Part shown: positions 43,436-54,086 of the stretch, one piece after another | How the letters are laid out: each line of letters opens with the position of its first letter | Numbering within the stretch: the first letter of the stretch is position 1 | From: an uncultured Alphaproteobacteria bacterium | GTDB lineage: Bacteria > Pseudomonadota > Alphaproteobacteria > Micavibrionales > UBA1664 | NCBI GenBank assembly: GCA_943789475.1 | Contig: CALSUG010000008.1 | Coordinates: forward strand, 247,053-311,052 | Reading direction: 5' to 3' | DNA: 64,000 nucleotides | Notes under the pieces: model-generated | Databases searched by the model: none | What the model was told of the DNA's origin: nothing | The model's input: the letters and a program-made list of their open reading frames with translations, nothing else | Made by a program: the position numbers and the translations under genes

Positions 43436-44606
43436 ATGGTCAAAGGAAAAATTTGAGCGAACGAAGCCACATGTAATATCGGTACGATTGGTCACGTTGA
43501 CCACGGTAAGACGACATTGACAGCAGCGATTACGAAATATTTTGGTGACATTTAAAGCTTACGATGAGATTGATGGAGCGCCAGAAGAGAAGGAGCGCGG
43601 TATTACAATTTCAACAGCACACGTTGAGTATGAAACTGAAGCGCGTCACTATGCGCACGTTGATTGTCCAGGCCACGCTGACTATGTGAAAAACATGATC
43701 ACTGGTGCTGCACAAATGGACGGTGCTATCTTAGTTGTTAACGCAGCTGATGGTCCAATGCCACAAACACGTGAACATATCCTTCTTGCACGTCAAGTTG
43801 GTGTTCCAGCATGGTTGTATTCATGAACAAAGTTGACCAGGTTGATGATGATGAGCTTTTGAATTGGTTGAAATGGAAATTCGTGAACTTTGTCTTCATA
43901 CGATTTCCTGGTGATGATATTCCAATTATTGCTGGTATCAGCTTTAGCAGCCTTAGAAGGTCGTGACCTATGATATTGGTAAAATCAGATTCATGAACTT
44001 ATGGTAAGCTGTGGATGCTACTATTCCACAACCTGCACGTGCAGTAGATGAGCCTTTCTTGATGCCAATTGAGGATGTGTTCTCAATTTCAGGTCGTGGT
44101 ACTGTTGTAACTGGTCGTGTAGAACGCGGTGTTGTCAACGTGGGTGATGAAGTTGAGAATCGTTGGTATCAAAGATACACAGAAGACAACATGTACTGGT
44201 GTTGAAATGTTCCGTAAATTCTTGACGTAGGTCAAGCTGGTGATAACGTAGGTGTGTTGCTACGTGGTACCAACGTGAAGATGTTGAGCGTGGTCAAGTA
44301 TGTAGCCAACCTGGTACAATCAAGCCCACACAAATTTGAAGCTGAAGTATATATTCTGTCTAAAGATGAAGGTGGTCGTCACACACCATTCTTTGTAAAC
44401 TACCGTCCACAGTTTTACTTTCCGTACAACCGACGTTACAGGTGTTGAATTCCATCAGGAACTAGAAATGGTTATGCCTGGTGATAACGTTAAGATCGAC
44501 GTTGAACTGATTGCTCCAATTGCGATGGAACGAAGGTTTACGTTTTGCGATCCGCGAAGGTGGCCGTACTGTTGGTGCTGGTGTAGTTCGTAAAATCACT
44601 GAATAA
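43436..44606 (+). pseudogene. tuf: Elongation factor Tu, broken by many single-base indels (probable sequencing artefact)
   Basis: All EF-Tu landmarks are present in shifting frames: [110 protein letters not shown] and AGVVRKITE at the end. Errors are visible near 43446, 43473, 43550, 43812, 43858, 43893 and 43908, and more downstream. Total length, 1171 nt, fits a 390-residue EF-Tu, which delivers aminoacyl-tRNA to the ribosome. The ATG follows AAGGAGCACGATA. Many genomes have two tuf copies; a second copy is not in this window. Confidence 0.9.
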
Positions 44607-44640
44607 ATTTAGATAGAGAATAAGGTTAGAGGAATAAAAA

Positions 44641-44961
44641 ATGCAAACACAGGACATTCGTATTAGATTACAGGCGTTTGATCACCGTATCTTGGATACA
44701 TCTGCAAGCGAGATCGTGAACACGGCAAAGCGTACAGGTGCATCGGTACGTGGTCCTGTGCCTCTACCAACGAACAAAAAACGTTTTACGGTGATCCAAT
44801 CACCACACGTGTACAAATCATCACAAGAACATTTTGAGATGCGTACGCATAAACGTTTGATCGATATCGTGGATCCAACACCACAAACAGTTGATGCTTT
44901 GATGAAGCTAGACTTGGCAGCTGGTGTTGATGTTGAAATCAAGCTTCGGGATGCGGCATAA
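44641..44961 (+). CDS. rpsJ: 30S ribosomal protein S10
   Basis: The 106-residue protein contains [20 protein letters not shown] and [20 protein letters not shown], the diagnostic S10 segments, and ends in the conserved [14 protein letters not shown]. It is part of the 30S head and, as NusE, of transcription antitermination complexes. It is the first gene after tuf and the first clean gene after the indel-rich patch. It follows tuf by 34 nt and an AGAGGAATAAAA ribosome-binding region. Confidence 0.98.
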   Translation: MQTQDIRIRLQAFDHRILDTSASEIVNTAKRTGASVRGPVPLPTNKKRFTVIQSPHVYKSSQEHFEMRTHKRLIDIVDPTPQTVDALMKLDLAAGVDVEIKLRDAA

Positions 44962-45002
44962 GCCTAAATTCTGTCGGAAGCCTATGATAAGGAAGTAAGA
45001 AA

Positions 45003-45752
45003 ATGAGAACTGGATTAATAGCACGGAAGGAAGGCATGACGCGTATCTTTGATACTGAAGGTCGCGCTGTTCCTGTTACCGTATTAAAAATAGATAATTG
45101 CCAAGTTGTTGCACAACGCACAGCCGATCAAGATGGTTATGTTGCCATTCAGATGGGTGCAGGAACACGCAAAATCAAACGTACAACAAAAGCAATGCGT
45201 GGACATTTTGCAAAATCAAAAGTTGAGCCAAAACAAAAAGTGGCTGAATTTGTTGTGTCTGCAGAAAACATGGTTGAAGTTGGCGCAGAACTTGGTGCAA
45301 ATCACTTTGTTGAAGGTCAATTGGTTGATGTTGTTGGAACATCAATTGGTAAAGGTTTTGCCGGTGCGATGAAGCGTCATAACTTTGGTGGTATGCGTGC
45401 ATCTCACGGTGTGTCAATTTCTCACCGTGCGCATGGTTCAACTGGTCAGTGTCAAGATCCTGGTAAAGTTTTCAAGGGTAAGAAGATGGCTGGTCATATG
45501 GGTAATACTCGTATCACGACACAAAACTTAAAAGTTGTAGGATTGGATCTTGAAGAAGGTTTGATCTTGGTAAAAGGTGCGGTCCCTGGTTCTAAGAACG
45601 GTTGGGTTTTGGTATCTGATGCTGTTAAAAAACAAACTAAAGACATTGAATTGCCAATGCCTGCTGGTTTGAAACAGGTTGCCGAGCAACAAAACACAGA
45701 AAATAATTCTGAAGCTCCTGCGGAAGCAACAGAAGAAAATAGCGAGGCGTAA
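45003..45752 (+). CDS. rplC: 50S ribosomal protein L3
   Basis: The 249-residue protein begins [20 protein letters not shown] and carries the L3 signature [20 protein letters not shown] and [20 protein letters not shown] near the peptidyl transferase-binding loop. The last 20 residues ([17 protein letters not shown]) are an acidic, low-complexity extension beyond the usual end. L3 is an early-assembly protein of the 50S subunit. Start follows AAGGAAGTAAGAAA. Confidence 0.98.
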   Translation: MRTGLIARKEGMTRIFDTEGRAVPVTVLKIDNCQVVAQRTADQDGYVAIQMGAGTRKIKRTTKAMRGHFAKSKVEPKQKVAEFVVSAENMVEVGAELGANHFVEGQLVDVVGTSIGKGFAGAMKRHNFGGMRASHGVSISHRAHGSTGQCQDPGKVFKGKKMAGHMGNTRITTQNLKVVGLDLEEGLILVKGAVPGSKNGWVLVSDAVKKQTKDIELPMPAGLKQVAEQQNTENNSEAPAEATEENSEA

Positions 45753-45755
45753 TTC

Positions 45756-46379
45756 ATGAAACTTGCAGTTAAAACATTTGATGGTAAAGACAGCGGCGAA
45801 ATCACATTGGATAAAGATGTGTTTGGATTGCCAGAGCGTGCAGACATTCTGAACGCAATGGTGAAATACCAATTGGCAAACCGTCGTCAAGGATCACATA
45901 AAACAAAAACACGCGCTGAAGTTTCAGCAACTGGTAAAAAAGCGTTCGCGCAAAAAGGTACTGGTAATGCACGTGCAAGCACATTGGTGACCCCTCGTCA
46001 TCGTGGTGGTGGTACGGCGCACGGTCCTGTTGTTCGTGATCACTCAATCAAGATGAACAAGAAAGTTCGTACGTTGGCGTTGAAGACAGCATTGTCATCA
46101 AAAGCAGCAGCGAAAAAATTGATCATCGTTAAGGATGCAGTTGCAAAAACACACAAGACAAAAGCGATGGCAGATGCCTTTGCAAAAATGGATGTGAGTA
46201 ATGCAGTGATCGTAACGGGTAAAGAAATTGATGCGAATTTTGATCGCGCAACAAACAACATCCCATGTATTGATGTATTAAACATCGATGGTGCGAATGT
46301 TTATGATATTTTGCGTCGTGACAATTTGGTATTGACTGAAGAAGCTGTAAAAGAATTAACAGCGAAGTTGAAAGGATAA
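45756..46379 (+). CDS. rplD: 50S ribosomal protein L4
   Basis: The 207-residue protein shows [20 protein letters not shown] and [20 protein letters not shown], the conserved extended loop that reaches the exit tunnel. In gamma-proteobacteria L4 also represses the S10 operon; such control is not evident here. It starts 3 nt after rplC. Confidence 0.98.
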   Translation: MKLAVKTFDGKDSGEITLDKDVFGLPERADILNAMVKYQLANRRQGSHKTKTRAEVSATGKKAFAQKGTGNARASTLVTPRHRGGGTAHGPVVRDHSIKMNKKVRTLALKTALSSKAAAKKLIIVKDAVAKTHKTKAMADAFAKMDVSNAVIVTGKEIDANFDRATNNIPCIDVLNIDGANVYDILRRDNLVLTEEAVKELTAKLKG

Positions 46380-46384
46380 GTCAG

Positions 46385-46705
46385 ATGGCTGCGAAGAAAA
46401 AAGAAAAAATGGCACCTGCGCCGTGGATGTACGATGTTGTTCGTAAACCAATCGTGACTGAGAAATCAGCACGCGGATCAGAAAACGGTCAGATGACTTT
46501 TGAAGTTGCAATTGATGCAACAAAACCAAAAATTAAAACAGCTGTTGAAACTTTGTTTGAAGTTGAAGTTAAGGCTGTGAACACTTTGGTTCAAAAAGGT
46601 AAGACAAAACGTTTTAAAGGTATCATGGGTCAACGCAAGAACACTAAAAAAGCGATAGTAACGCTTAAAGATGGTCAAGCGATCGACACAGGGTCAGGCG
46701 TTTAA
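46385..46705 (+). CDS. rplW: 50S ribosomal protein L23
   Basis: The 106-residue protein contains [20 protein letters not shown] and [21 protein letters not shown]23 lies at the tunnel exit and is the docking site for trigger factor and SRP. It starts 5 nt after rplD, with AAAGGATAAGTCAG upstream. Confidence 0.98.
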   Translation: MAAKKKEKMAPAPWMYDVVRKPIVTEKSARGSENGQMTFEVAIDATKPKIKTAVETLFEVEVKAVNTLVQKGKTKRFKGIMGQRKNTKKAIVTLKDGQAIDTGSGV

Positions 46706-46755
46706 TAATTTAAAACTATGGTACTCCACCGATATTGGAGAAAGGTAAGAAGAAA

Positions 46756-47583
46756 ATGGCACTAAAAAAATATAGACCGATAACCCCTTCACAACGTCAG
46801 TTGGTAACAGTTGACCGTTCTGAATTGTGGAAAGGTAAACCAGAAAAATCATTGACCGAAGGTAAGAAGAAAACTGGTGGTCGTAACAACACTGGACGTA
46901 TTACAACACGTCACATTGGTGGTGGACACAAACAACGTTACCGTTTGATCGATTTCAAACGTCGTAAGTTTGATATGGAAGCAACAGTATTGCGTATGGA
47001 ATATGATCCAAACCGTACTGCGTTCATCGCATTGATCGAATATACAGATGGTGAAAAGGCTTATATCTTGGCGCCACAACGTATCCAAGCTGGTGATAAA
47101 GTTATCGCAGGCGCGAAAACAGATGTTAAACCAGGTAACGCAATGCCTTTGAAGGCAATGCCAGTTGGTACAATTGTTCACAACATCGAAATGAAACCTG
47201 GTAAAGGCGGACAGATGTGTCGTTCAGCAGGAACATATGCACAAGTTGTTGGTCGTGATCAAGGATATGCGCAGGTTAAACTTGCATCAGGTGAATTACG
47301 CTTGATCTTGGGTGATTGTATGGCAACTGTTGGTGCTGTATCAAACGCAGATCATTCAAACACAAATGATGGTAAAGCCGGTCGTTCACGTTGGAAGGGT
47401 AAACGCCCAACAGTACGTGGTGTTGTTATGAACCCGATTGATCACCCACATGGTGGTGGTGAAGGTCGTACATCAGGTGGTCGTCATCCAGTGACACCAT
47501 GGGGTAAACCAACAAAAGGTGCGAAGACACGTAACAAGAATAAAGCATCAAGCAAATTGATTATTAGAAGAAGGAAGAAATAG
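46756..47583 (+). CDS. rplB: 50S ribosomal protein L2
   Basis: From the ATG at 46756 the 275-residue protein begins [20 protein letters not shown], the normal L2 N-terminus. A TTG at 46735 opens seven extra residues that include the ribosome-binding site, so it is not the start. [20 protein letters not shown] and [20 protein letters not shown], with the histidine near the peptidyl transferase centre, are intact. Confidence 0.98.
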   Translation: MALKKYRPITPSQRQLVTVDRSELWKGKPEKSLTEGKKKTGGRNNTGRITTRHIGGGHKQRYRLIDFKRRKFDMEATVLRMEYDPNRTAFIALIEYTDGEKAYILAPQRIQAGDKVIAGAKTDVKPGNAMPLKAMPVGTIVHNIEMKPGKGGQMCRSAGTYAQVVGRDQGYAQVKLASGELRLILGDCMATVGAVSNADHSNTNDGKAGRSRWKGKRPTVRGVVMNPIDHPHGGGEGRTSGGRHPVTPWGKPTKGAKTRNKNKASSKLIIRRRKK

Positions 47584-47585
47584 AA

Positions 47586-47861
47586 ATGGCACGTTCAGTA
47601 TGGAAAGGTCCGTTTGTTCACCCAAGCCTTTTGAAAAAGGTAGAGGTTGCACGCGCGGCATCAAAAAACATGGTTATCCAAACATGGTCACGTTCATCAA
47701 CTATCCTTCCACATTTCGTTGGATTGACATTTGGTGTTCATAACGGGAAAAAATTTGTTCCTGTATTGGTTACTGACCGCATGATCGGACATAAACTTGG
47801 CGAATTTGCCCCTACACGTACCTATTATGGTCACGGTGCGGACAAAAAAGGCAAGAAGTAG
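47586..47861 (+). CDS. rpsS: 30S ribosomal protein S19
   Basis: The 91-residue protein begins [20 protein letters not shown] and contains [20 protein letters not shown] and [20 protein letters not shown]. It forms the 30S head with S13 and contacts the 50S subunit through a bridge. The start codon is 2 nt after the rplB stop. Confidence 0.98.
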   Translation: MARSVWKGPFVHPSLLKKVEVARAASKNMVIQTWSRSSTILPHFVGLTFGVHNGKKFVPVLVTDRMIGHKLGEFAPTRTYYGHGADKKGKK

Positions 47862-47890
47862 AATTTAGGTTTTAAAAAGAGAGTAGAAAA

Positions 47891-48271
47891 ATGGGACAAT
47901 CAAAAAACGCACCAAGAACGGCTGATAACGAAGCCCGCGCATTTGTAAAATATGTCAGAACAAGCCCACAAAAGCTTAATCTGGTTGCACAAATGATCCG
48001 TGGTAAAAAGGCTGAAAAAGCAGTTGTAGATTTGGAATTTTCAAATCGCCGTGTATCACAAGATGTTAAAAAATGTCTTGAAAGCGCAATTGCAAATGCG
48101 GAAAATAACCACAACCTTGATATCGATAAATTGATCGTGTCTGAGGCATATGTTGGAAAATCAATCGTGATGAAACGTTTCCGTGCACGTGCAAAAGGTC
48201 GTGGCGCACGTATTTTGAAACCATTCAGTAACTTGACAATTGTTGTCAAGGAACAAGCAGAGCAAGAGTAA
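47891..48271 (+). CDS. rplV: 50S ribosomal protein L22
   Basis: The 126-residue protein shows [20 protein letters not shown] and the loop-tip region [20 protein letters not shown], which lines the exit tunnel at the macrolide-sensitive constriction. Length is normal. It is separated from rpsS by 29 nt with no promoter or terminator. Confidence 0.98.
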   Translation: MGQSKNAPRTADNEARAFVKYVRTSPQKLNLVAQMIRGKKAEKAVVDLEFSNRRVSQDVKKCLESAIANAENNHNLDIDKLIVSEAYVGKSIVMKRFRARAKGRGARILKPFSNLTIVVKEQAEQE

Positions 48272-48286
48272 GGATAAGGAATTATT

Positions 48287-48997
48287 ATGGGTCAGAAAGT
48301 TAATCCAATTGGGCTTCGCCTACAAGTTAACAGAACATGGGATTCAAGATGGTTTGCGGATCGCAACTATGCCGATCTTTTGATCAAAGACTTGGATGCT
48401 AAAAAATACATTCACACAAACATGAAGCCTGCAGGGATCTCTCAGGTTAAAATTGAACGTGCGGCGAAAAATGTAACTGTTACAATTTACGCAGGTCGTC
48501 CAGGTATGATTATCGGGAAAAAAGGTGCGGATATTGAAAAATTACGCAACAAACTTTCTGAAAAAATGGGTGCTCCAGTATCATTGAATATTGTTGAAAT
48601 TCGTAAACCAGACGTTGATGCACAATTGGTTGCCGAAGGTGTATGTCAACAACTTGAACGTCGTATTTCTTTCCGTCGTGCGATGAAACGTGCGGTTCAA
48701 AATTCACTTCGCATGGGTGCGCTTGGTATTCGTATTAACGTATCTGGCCGTTTAGGTGGTGCAGATATCGCGCGTACAGAATGGTACCGTGAAGGACGCG
48801 TTCCATTGCACACATTACGTGCAGATATTGACTATGGTTTTGCAGAGGCATTAACAACATATGGTATCATTGGTGTTAAGGTTTGGTTGTACAAAGGTGA
48901 CGTTATGGCTCATGACCCATTGGGACATGATAAAAACCTAGAAGCAGCAAACCAAGGCCCAAGTCAAAACCAAGGTGGTTACAACAAAAAACGTTAA
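48287..48997 (+). CDS. rpsC: 30S ribosomal protein S3
   Basis: The 236-residue protein begins [20 protein letters not shown] and has the KH motif [20 protein letters not shown] and the S3 C-terminal signature [20 protein letters not shown]. The asparagine/glutamine-rich tail ([20 protein letters not shown]) is slightly extended. It forms the mRNA entry tunnel. A strong terminator follows at 49024, unusual inside the S10 operon. Confidence 0.98.
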   Translation: MGQKVNPIGLRLQVNRTWDSRWFADRNYADLLIKDLDAKKYIHTNMKPAGISQVKIERAAKNVTVTIYAGRPGMIIGKKGADIEKLRNKLSEKMGAPVSLNIVEIRKPDVDAQLVAEGVCQQLERRISFRRAMKRAVQNSLRMGALGIRINVSGRLGGADIARTEWYREGRVPLHTLRADIDYGFAEALTTYGIIGVKVWLYKGDVMAHDPLGHDKNLEAANQGPSQNQGGYNKKR

Positions 48998-49023
48998 GAG
49001 ATTGATGTTTAAATAAGAATTTT

Positions 49024-49048
49024 AAAAGAGCCTTCGGGCTCTTTTTTT
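49024..49048 (+). terminator. Intrinsic terminator between rpsC and rplP
   Basis: AAAAGAGCC and GGCTCTTTT form a perfect nine-base-pair stem with an ultra-stable TTCG tetraloop, followed by T residues. It closes the rpsJ-rpsC half of the operon. Confidence 0.93.
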
Positions 49049-49120
49049 AATGAGAAGTTGTGATTTTTATCAATGGTTTGGTTTTATTTGCTTATTTATT
49101 AAAAAAACGTAAAAAACCCC

Positions 49121-49149
49121 TTGCATGTAAAGTCGTTATCGCGTTATAG
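49121..49149 (+). promoter_or_regulatory. Promoter for rplP-rplO
   Basis: TTGCAT at 49121-49126, a 17-nt spacer and TTATAG at 49144-49149 fit a strong promoter. The transcript would start near 49157 with a leader of about 110 nt before rplP. The -35 box is identical to that of the rplKA promoter. Confidence 0.75.
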
Positions 49150-49268
49150 TGCCGCAGAATTTAGCAAAAAGTATCAATAGGTGCTTGGCAAACATATAGG
49201 AACTGGAACTTTTACGAAGGTTTTAAGTCTATGTGAAAGTTTATTTTTTTATATGGAGAGCAGTCAGA

Positions 49269-49682
49269 ATGCTACAACCTAAGAAGACAAAATTTAGAAA
49301 AGCCCATAAGGGTCGTATCCATGGTAATGCCAAGGGCGGAACAGACTTGAACTTTGGTTCAATCGGATTAAAGGCTCTTTCGCCTGACCGTGTAACAGCG
49401 CGTCAAATCGAAGCGGCCCGTCGTGCGATTACACGTCACATTCGTCGTCAAGGTAAATTGTGGATCCGCATCTTCCCAGATGTGCCTGTGACAAAGAAAC
49501 CTCTTGAGGTTCGTCAAGGTAAAGGTAAGGGCTCTGTTGAGTTTTGGGCGGCACGTGTAAAGCCAGGCCGTATCATGTTTGAAATGGACGGTGTTCCACA
49601 TGATTTGGCAGTTGGTGCATTAGAACGCGCGCAAATGAAATTACCATTGAAATCAAAAATCGTTACACGTATTGGCGAATAA
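49269..49682 (+). CDS. rplP: 50S ribosomal protein L16
   Basis: From the ATG at 49269, preceded by GGAGAGCAG, the 137-residue protein begins [20 protein letters not shown] and carries [20 protein letters not shown] and [20 protein letters not shown], typical of L16. The longer open frame to 49233 includes the ribosome-binding site and is not the start. L16 binds near the A site of the 50S subunit. First gene of a separately promoted spc-like unit. Confidence 0.98.
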   Translation: MLQPKKTKFRKAHKGRIHGNAKGGTDLNFGSIGLKALSPDRVTARQIEAARRAITRHIRRQGKLWIRIFPDVPVTKKPLEVRQGKGKGSVEFWAARVKPGRIMFEMDGVPHDLAVGALERAQMKLPLKSKIVTRIGE

Positions 49683-49697
49683 GGAATTGGTGAAGTT

Positions 49698-49943
49698 ATG
49701 AATTATGAAGATTTAAAAGCAAAATCAAAAGATGAGTTGACTAAAACTCTTCTTGATTTGAAAAAAGACCAAATGGAAATGCGTTTTAAGCATAAAGGTG
49801 GTCAATTGGATAAAACACATGAGGTTCGCGCAATGCGTCGTGATATCGCACGTGTGCAAACGGCTTTGAATGCGCTTGCTGAAGTTAAAGCGGCGAAAAA
49901 AGAAACTAAAAAGAAGACTGCAAAGTCTGATAAAGCAGCATAA
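49698..49943 (+). CDS. rpmC: 50S ribosomal protein L29
   Basis: The 81-residue protein begins MNYEDLKAKSKDELTKTLLD and includes KKDQMEMRFKHKGGQL and VRAMRRDIARVQTALNALAE. L29 is usually 61-70 residues; the extra Lys/Ala/Thr-rich tail VKAAKKETKKKTAKSDKAA accounts for the length. It sits by L23 at the tunnel exit. Confidence 0.97.
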   Translation: MNYEDLKAKSKDELTKTLLDLKKDQMEMRFKHKGGQLDKTHEVRAMRRDIARVQTALNALAEVKAAKKETKKKTAKSDKAA

Positions 49944-49955
49944 GGAATTTAAGAT

Positions 49956-50291
49956 ATGCCACGTCGTATATTAGAAGGTAGAGTTGTTAGTGATAAGCAA
50001 GACAAAACAGTAACTGTTTTGGTTGAGCGTCGTACAATGCACCCAATTTATAAAAAGTATGTGAAGAAGTCATCTAAGTTGGCTGCTCACGACGAAGCGA
50101 ATTCTGCTAAAGAAGGTGATGTTATTCGTATTATCGAATGTGCGCCTATTTCAAAGAATAAGCGTTTTACTGTTTACACTGGTGCTGAAGCAACAGAAGT
50201 AAAAGAAGAGGCTAAGAAGGCTCCAGCTAAAAAAGCTGCAGCAAAGAAAGCGCCTGCTAAAAAAGCAGCTGCTAAAAAAGAAGATAAGTAA
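49956..50291 (+). CDS. rpsQ: 30S ribosomal protein S17 with Lys/Ala-rich C-terminal extension
   Basis: The 111-residue protein has a normal S17 core: [40 protein letters not shown] and [18 protein letters not shown]. From about residue 78 a low-complexity tail follows, with repeated [12 protein letters not shown] units, extending beyond the normal 80-90 residues. The tail resembles the basic tails of histone-H1-like proteins and may bind rRNA. S17 binds 16S rRNA in the 30S body. Confidence 0.97.
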   Translation: MPRRILEGRVVSDKQDKTVTVLVERRTMHPIYKKYVKKSSKLAAHDEANSAKEGDVIRIIECAPISKNKRFTVYTGAEATEVKEEAKKAPAKKAAAKKAPAKKAAAKKEDK

Positions 50292-50314
50292 GTTAAGGTT
50301 AGAGGGCAAAAGCC

Positions 50315-50683
50315 ATGATACAAATGCAAAGTGTATGTGAAGTTGCTGATAACTCTGGTGCAAAGAAAGTTATGTGCATCAAAGTTCCAGGTGGTTCAGG
50401 TAAAAATGACGCAAATATTGGGGAGCAAATTGTTGTTTCTGTCCGTGAAGCTTTGCCTCGCGGTCGCGTTAAAAAAGGTCAGGTTATGAAGGCTGTGATC
50501 GTTCGTACAAAAAAAGGTATTCAACGTAAAGATGGTTCTGTTATCCGTTTCGATACAAACAGTGTTGTTTTGGTTAACCCAAACAAAGAGCCAGTTGGAA
50601 CACGTATTTTTGGTCCAGTAACACGTGAATTAAGAGGTGAAGGCTACATGAAAATTATTTCATTGGCTGAAGAGGTTTTGTAA
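50315..50683 (+). CDS. rplN: 50S ribosomal protein L14
   Basis: The 122-residue protein begins [20 protein letters not shown] and contains [20 protein letters not shown] and ARIFGP-type C-terminal [19 protein letters not shown]. Length is the family standard. L14 lies at the subunit interface next to L19. Confidence 0.98.
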   Translation: MIQMQSVCEVADNSGAKKVMCIKVPGGSGKNDANIGEQIVVSVREALPRGRVKKGQVMKAVIVRTKKGIQRKDGSVIRFDTNSVVLVNPNKEPVGTRIFGPVTRELRGEGYMKIISLAEEVL

Positions 50684-50685
50684 AA

Positions 50686-51009
50686 ATGGCAAACGCAAAA
50701 ATGAAAATTAAAAAAGGTGACACGGTTGTTGTTACTACAGGTACAAGCAAGGGCGCAAAAGGCGAAGTTCTGAAGGTTGATCTTCAAAAGTCACGTGTTT
50801 TGGTTCAAGGTGTTAATCTTCGTAAGAAGCATAAGAAGCCAACGCAACAAGCGGCAGGTGGAATTGAATCTATCGAAGTACCAATTCATGTTTCTAACGT
50901 AGCTTTGGCAGATCCTAAATCAGGTGAAGCAACACGTGTTGGATATAAAACATTGAAAGATGGTAAAAAGGTTCGTTTCGCTAAAAAATCTGGCGAAACA
51001 GTTGAATAA
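50686..51009 (+). CDS. rplX: 50S ribosomal protein L24
   Basis: The 107-residue protein has the KOW motif KKGDTVVVTTGTSKGAKGEV and the following VNLRKKHKKPTQQAAGGIES and NVALADPKSGEATRVGYK. L24 starts 50S assembly at the 5' end of 23S rRNA. It begins 2 nt after rplN. Confidence 0.98.
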   Translation: MANAKMKIKKGDTVVVTTGTSKGAKGEVLKVDLQKSRVLVQGVNLRKKHKKPTQQAAGGIESIEVPIHVSNVALADPKSGEATRVGYKTLKDGKKVRFAKKSGETVE

Positions 51010-51021
51010 GGATAAATGACG

Positions 51022-51582
51022 ATGAGTGCACAAGAAAATTACACACCGCGTTTGCAAGCTGAGTACGCTAATACAATTAAAAAAGCGATGCAGGAAGAGC
51101 ATGGATATAAAAATGTTCATGAGATTCCAAAGCTTGAAAAGATTGTTTTGAATTGTGGTGCTGGTGAATCAACACAAGATTCACGTAAGGCACAAAACGC
51201 AGCAGATGATTTGACATTAATTGCAGGTCAAAAAGCAGTTGTTACACGCGCAAAAAAATCAATCGCGACTTATAAAGTTCGTGAAGACATGCCTTTGGGT
51301 GCGAAAGTAACATTGCGCGGCAAGCAAATGTACGATTTTATGGATCGTTTGGTTAATATTGCATTGCCACGTGTTCGTGACTTTCGTGGATTGAAAAAGA
51401 ATTCATGTGACGGTCGTGGAAATTACGCAATGGGAATTAAAGAACACATCGTGTTCCCAGAAATTAACTACGATAAAATTGATTCAATTCGCGGTATGGA
51501 TATCGTGATTTGTACGTCGGCAAAAACAGATGACGAAGCAAGATCTCTTCTAAAGAAATTCAAGCTTCCGATTAAAGATTAA
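51022..51582 (+). CDS. rplE: 50S ribosomal protein L5
   Basis: The 186-residue protein starts [20 protein letters not shown]; an ATG at 51016 would add two residues. The AAGGAT ribosome-binding site suits 51022 slightly better. [40 protein letters not shown] and [19 protein letters not shown] are L5 signatures. It binds 5S rRNA and the P-site tRNA elbow. Confidence 0.97.
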   Translation: MSAQENYTPRLQAEYANTIKKAMQEEHGYKNVHEIPKLEKIVLNCGAGESTQDSRKAQNAADDLTLIAGQKAVVTRAKKSIATYKVREDMPLGAKVTLRGKQMYDFMDRLVNIALPRVRDFRGLKKNSCDGRGNYAMGIKEHIVFPEINYDKIDSIRGMDIVICTSAKTDDEARSLLKKFKLPIKD

Positions 51583-51599
51583 AAAGAGGACGATAAAAA

Positions 51600-51905
51600 A
51601 TGGCAAAAGTATCAATGATACAGCGTGATGTAAAACGCACGAAGATGGTAAAAAGCAAAGCGAATAAACGCGCAGCGCTTTTGGCTGTTGCACGTGATCG
51701 TAATGCAAATCCAGAAGATATTTTTAAGGCAAACATGGCTTTGGCAAAATTGCCAAAAAATTCGATGCCTTCACGTCAACGTAATCGTTGTGCGTTAACA
51801 GGTCGCCCTCGTGGTTATCACAGAAAATTCAATCTATGTCGCGTTAAGCTTCGTGAATTGGCCCTAAAAGGTCAGTTACCAGGCGTAACAAAGGCAAGTT
51901 GGTAA
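51600..51905 (+). CDS. rpsN: 30S ribosomal protein S14 (zinc-free long form)
   Basis: The 101-residue protein contains [20 protein letters not shown] and the conserved [20 protein letters not shown] end. It lacks the CxxC-x-CxxC zinc motif of the short form, as is normal for proteobacteria. It binds the 30S head close to the A site. Confidence 0.98.
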   Translation: MAKVSMIQRDVKRTKMVKSKANKRAALLAVARDRNANPEDIFKANMALAKLPKNSMPSRQRNRCALTGRPRGYHRKFNLCRVKLRELALKGQLPGVTKASW

Positions 51906-51930
51906 GGTTTAAGGAAGAGAGAGAATCGAT

Positions 51931-52329
51931 ATGGCACAAAGTCATCCCCTCAGTGATATGTTGACACGTATTAGAAATGGTCTAGCCCGTCAAAAGGCAT
52001 CAGTTCATACAAATGCGTCAAAACTGAATAAACATGTTCTAGATGTTCTACAAGGCGAAGGTTATATTCGCGGGTATGTCGTCGAAAAGAACGAAAGAAA
52101 TATGGATATCCTCCGTGTTGACTTGAAATATTCCGAAGGCCAACCAGCCATTCGCGAATTGAAAACGGTTTCAAAACCGGGTCGTCGTGTGTATTCATCT
52201 GTGAAAACAATGCCTCGCGTTCATAACGGTCTTGGTACATCAATTGTTACAACACCAAAAGGTGTGATGACAGATGCAAGTGCTCGTTCACAAAATGTTG
52301 GTGGCGAAGTCCTTTGTCAGGTCTTTTAA
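51931..52329 (+). CDS. rpsH: 30S ribosomal protein S8
   Basis: The 132-residue protein begins [20 protein letters not shown] and ends with [20 protein letters not shown] and GGEVLCQVF, the S8 RNA-binding C-terminus. S8 organises the 16S central domain and controls the spc operon in E. coli. An AAGGAAGAG ribosome-binding region lies upstream. Confidence 0.98.
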   Translation: MAQSHPLSDMLTRIRNGLARQKASVHTNASKLNKHVLDVLQGEGYIRGYVVEKNERNMDILRVDLKYSEGQPAIRELKTVSKPGRRVYSSVKTMPRVHNGLGTSIVTTPKGVMTDASARSQNVGGEVLCQVF

Positions 52330-52347
52330 GGTTAGAGGTATAGAGAA

Positions 52348-52881
52348 ATGTCACGTATTGCAAAAAATGAATTGGCTATTCCTGAAGGCGTTGAAGTTAA
52401 CGTTAATGGATCTGAAGTAAAAGCCAAAGGTAAATTAGGTGAATTAACACTGACTATGGTTTCTGAAGTTAAGGCTTCTGTAAACGATAATGGTGTGTTG
52501 GTTGAAAAGACAAGCAAGTCTAAATTCGCAAATGCGATGTGGGCAACAACTTGGCGTTTGATTAACAACCTATGTATCGGTGTATCAAAAGGTTTTGAAA
52601 AGAAACTAGAAATTAACGGGGTTGGTCTTCGTGCGAATATGCAGGGATCAACATTGGTGATGAACCTTGGTTTTTCACACGAAGTTCGTTACGAAGTTCC
52701 GAAAGACATTAAAGTAGAAGTTGAAAAAAATACTCAACTAACTGTTTCTGGTATTGATAAACAACGTGTTGGACAAGTTGCGGCAGAGATCCGTGAGTTC
52801 AAGAAACCTGAACCATATAAAGGTAAAGGTATCAAATATGCGGATGAGCGTATTATCCGTAAAGAGGGTAAGAAAAAATAA
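52348..52881 (+). CDS. rplF: 50S ribosomal protein L6
   Basis: The 177-residue protein begins [20 protein letters not shown], contains [20 protein letters not shown] and ends with the conserved [20 protein letters not shown] segment. L6 lies by the sarcin-ricin loop. The stop overlaps the rplR start by one base (TAATG), so the two are coupled. Confidence 0.98.
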   Translation: MSRIAKNELAIPEGVEVNVNGSEVKAKGKLGELTLTMVSEVKASVNDNGVLVEKTSKSKFANAMWATTWRLINNLCIGVSKGFEKKLEINGVGLRANMQGSTLVMNLGFSHEVRYEVPKDIKVEVEKNTQLTVSGIDKQRVGQVAAEIREFKKPEPYKGKGIKYADERIIRKEGKKK

Positions 52882-53252
52882 TGGCACAAGTTAAATTAAC
52901 ATCTACTCAGCGTCGTAAATATCGTGTGCGTAACCGCATTCGTGCAACAGCATTGAAACAAGGTAAGCCACGTTTAAGCATTCACCGTACTTCATTGCAC
53001 ATGCATGCTCAAATTATTGATGATGTTTCTGGTAAAACTTTGGCTTCTGCGTCAACAATGAATGCAGATATCAAAAAAGCTTTGAAATCGACATCAAACG
53101 TTGATGCTGCGACAGCAGTTGGTGATGCAATTGCAGCAGCGGCAAAAAAGGCAAAGGTTAAAACAGTAATTTTTGACCGTGGACAATTTTTATATCACGG
53201 ACGTGTTAAGGCAGTTGCCGAAGCAGCACGCGCCGGTGGATTAGAATTTTAA
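52881..53252 (+). CDS. rplR: 50S ribosomal protein L18
   Basis: The 123-residue protein has the L18 pattern [20 protein letters not shown] and the C-terminal [20 protein letters not shown] and GGLEF. It binds 5S rRNA together with L5 and L25. Length is standard. Confidence 0.98.
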   Translation: MAQVKLTSTQRRKYRVRNRIRATALKQGKPRLSIHRTSLHMHAQIIDDVSGKTLASASTMNADIKKALKSTSNVDAATAVGDAIAAAAKKAKVKTVIFDRGQFLYHGRVKAVAEAARAGGLEF

Positions 53253-53269
53253 GAAGTAAGGATTTAAAA

Positions 53270-53839
53270 ATGGCTAGACAAGATCAAGCAAGATCAAAAG
53301 ATCAAGAACAAGAAGGCCCAGAACTTCAAGAACGTTTGGTTGCGGTTAACCGTGTTGCCAAAGTTGTTAAAGGTGGGCGTCGTTTCGGTTTCGCAGCATT
53401 GATGGTTATCGGTGACGGAAAAGGTCAAGTTGGTTTTGGTACTGGTAAAGCAAAAGAAGTACCAGAAGCGATCCGTAAAGCAACAGAAGATGCAAAACGT
53501 AACATGATCCGCGTTCCATTACGTGATGGTCGTACAATTCACCATGACATCACGGGCCGTTATGGCGCAGGTAAAGTTGTTTTACGTGCGGCACCATCTG
53601 GTACCGGTATCATCGGTGGTGGTCCAATGCGTGCAATTTTCGAAGCATTAGGTATCCAAGATATCGTTTCAAAATCAAATGGAACTGCAAACCCACACAA
53701 CATGGTTCGTGCAACATTGGAAGCGTTGAAAAACATTCAATCACCACGTCAAATTGCTGCACGTCGTGGTAAAAAAGTTGGTGATGTTATCGCTAACCGT
53801 GAAGTTATGGCTGGTACTGTTGCAGGATCAGAGGAGTAA
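53270..53839 (+). CDS. rpsE: 30S ribosomal protein S5
   Basis: The 189-residue protein has [20 protein letters not shown] and the following [40 protein letters not shown] and [18 protein letters not shown]. The N-terminal 20 residues are charged ([12 protein letters not shown]). S5 is at the mRNA entry site and affects translational accuracy. Confidence 0.98.
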   Translation: MARQDQARSKDQEQEGPELQERLVAVNRVAKVVKGGRRFGFAALMVIGDGKGQVGFGTGKAKEVPEAIRKATEDAKRNMIRVPLRDGRTIHHDITGRYGAGKVVLRAAPSGTGIIGGGPMRAIFEALGIQDIVSKSNGTANPHNMVRATLEALKNIQSPRQIAARRGKKVGDVIANREVMAGTVAGSEE

Positions 53840-53844
53840 GAATT

Positions 53845-54078
53845 ATGGCTGAAACAAAGAAAACAACTGCTAAAAAAGCACCAGCGAAAAAGGCTGCTGC
53901 AAAAACAGTAACAGTACGTCAGATCGGATCACCAATTGGTCGTCCAACGGATCAACGTGGAACATTAATTGGTTTGGGATTGAACAAAATGAACCGCACA
54001 AACACATTGGAAGATACTCCATCAGTGCGCGGCATGATTAATAAACTTCCTCACCTTGTTGAGATCGTAGAAGGATAA
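53845..54078 (+). CDS. rpmD: 50S ribosomal protein L30 with basic N-terminal extension
   Basis: The 77-residue protein is longer than the usual 58-64 because of an N-terminal tail, [16 protein letters not shown], before the L30 core [40 protein letters not shown] and [12 protein letters not shown]. The tail repeats the same Lys/Ala/Pro pattern as the S17 C-terminus. The ATG at 53845 is 5 nt after rpsE. Confidence 0.97.
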   Translation: MAETKKTTAKKAPAKKAAAKTVTVRQIGSPIGRPTDQRGTLIGLGLNKMNRTNTLEDTPSVRGMINKLPHLVEIVEG

Positions 54079-54086
54079 ATAGAGCT

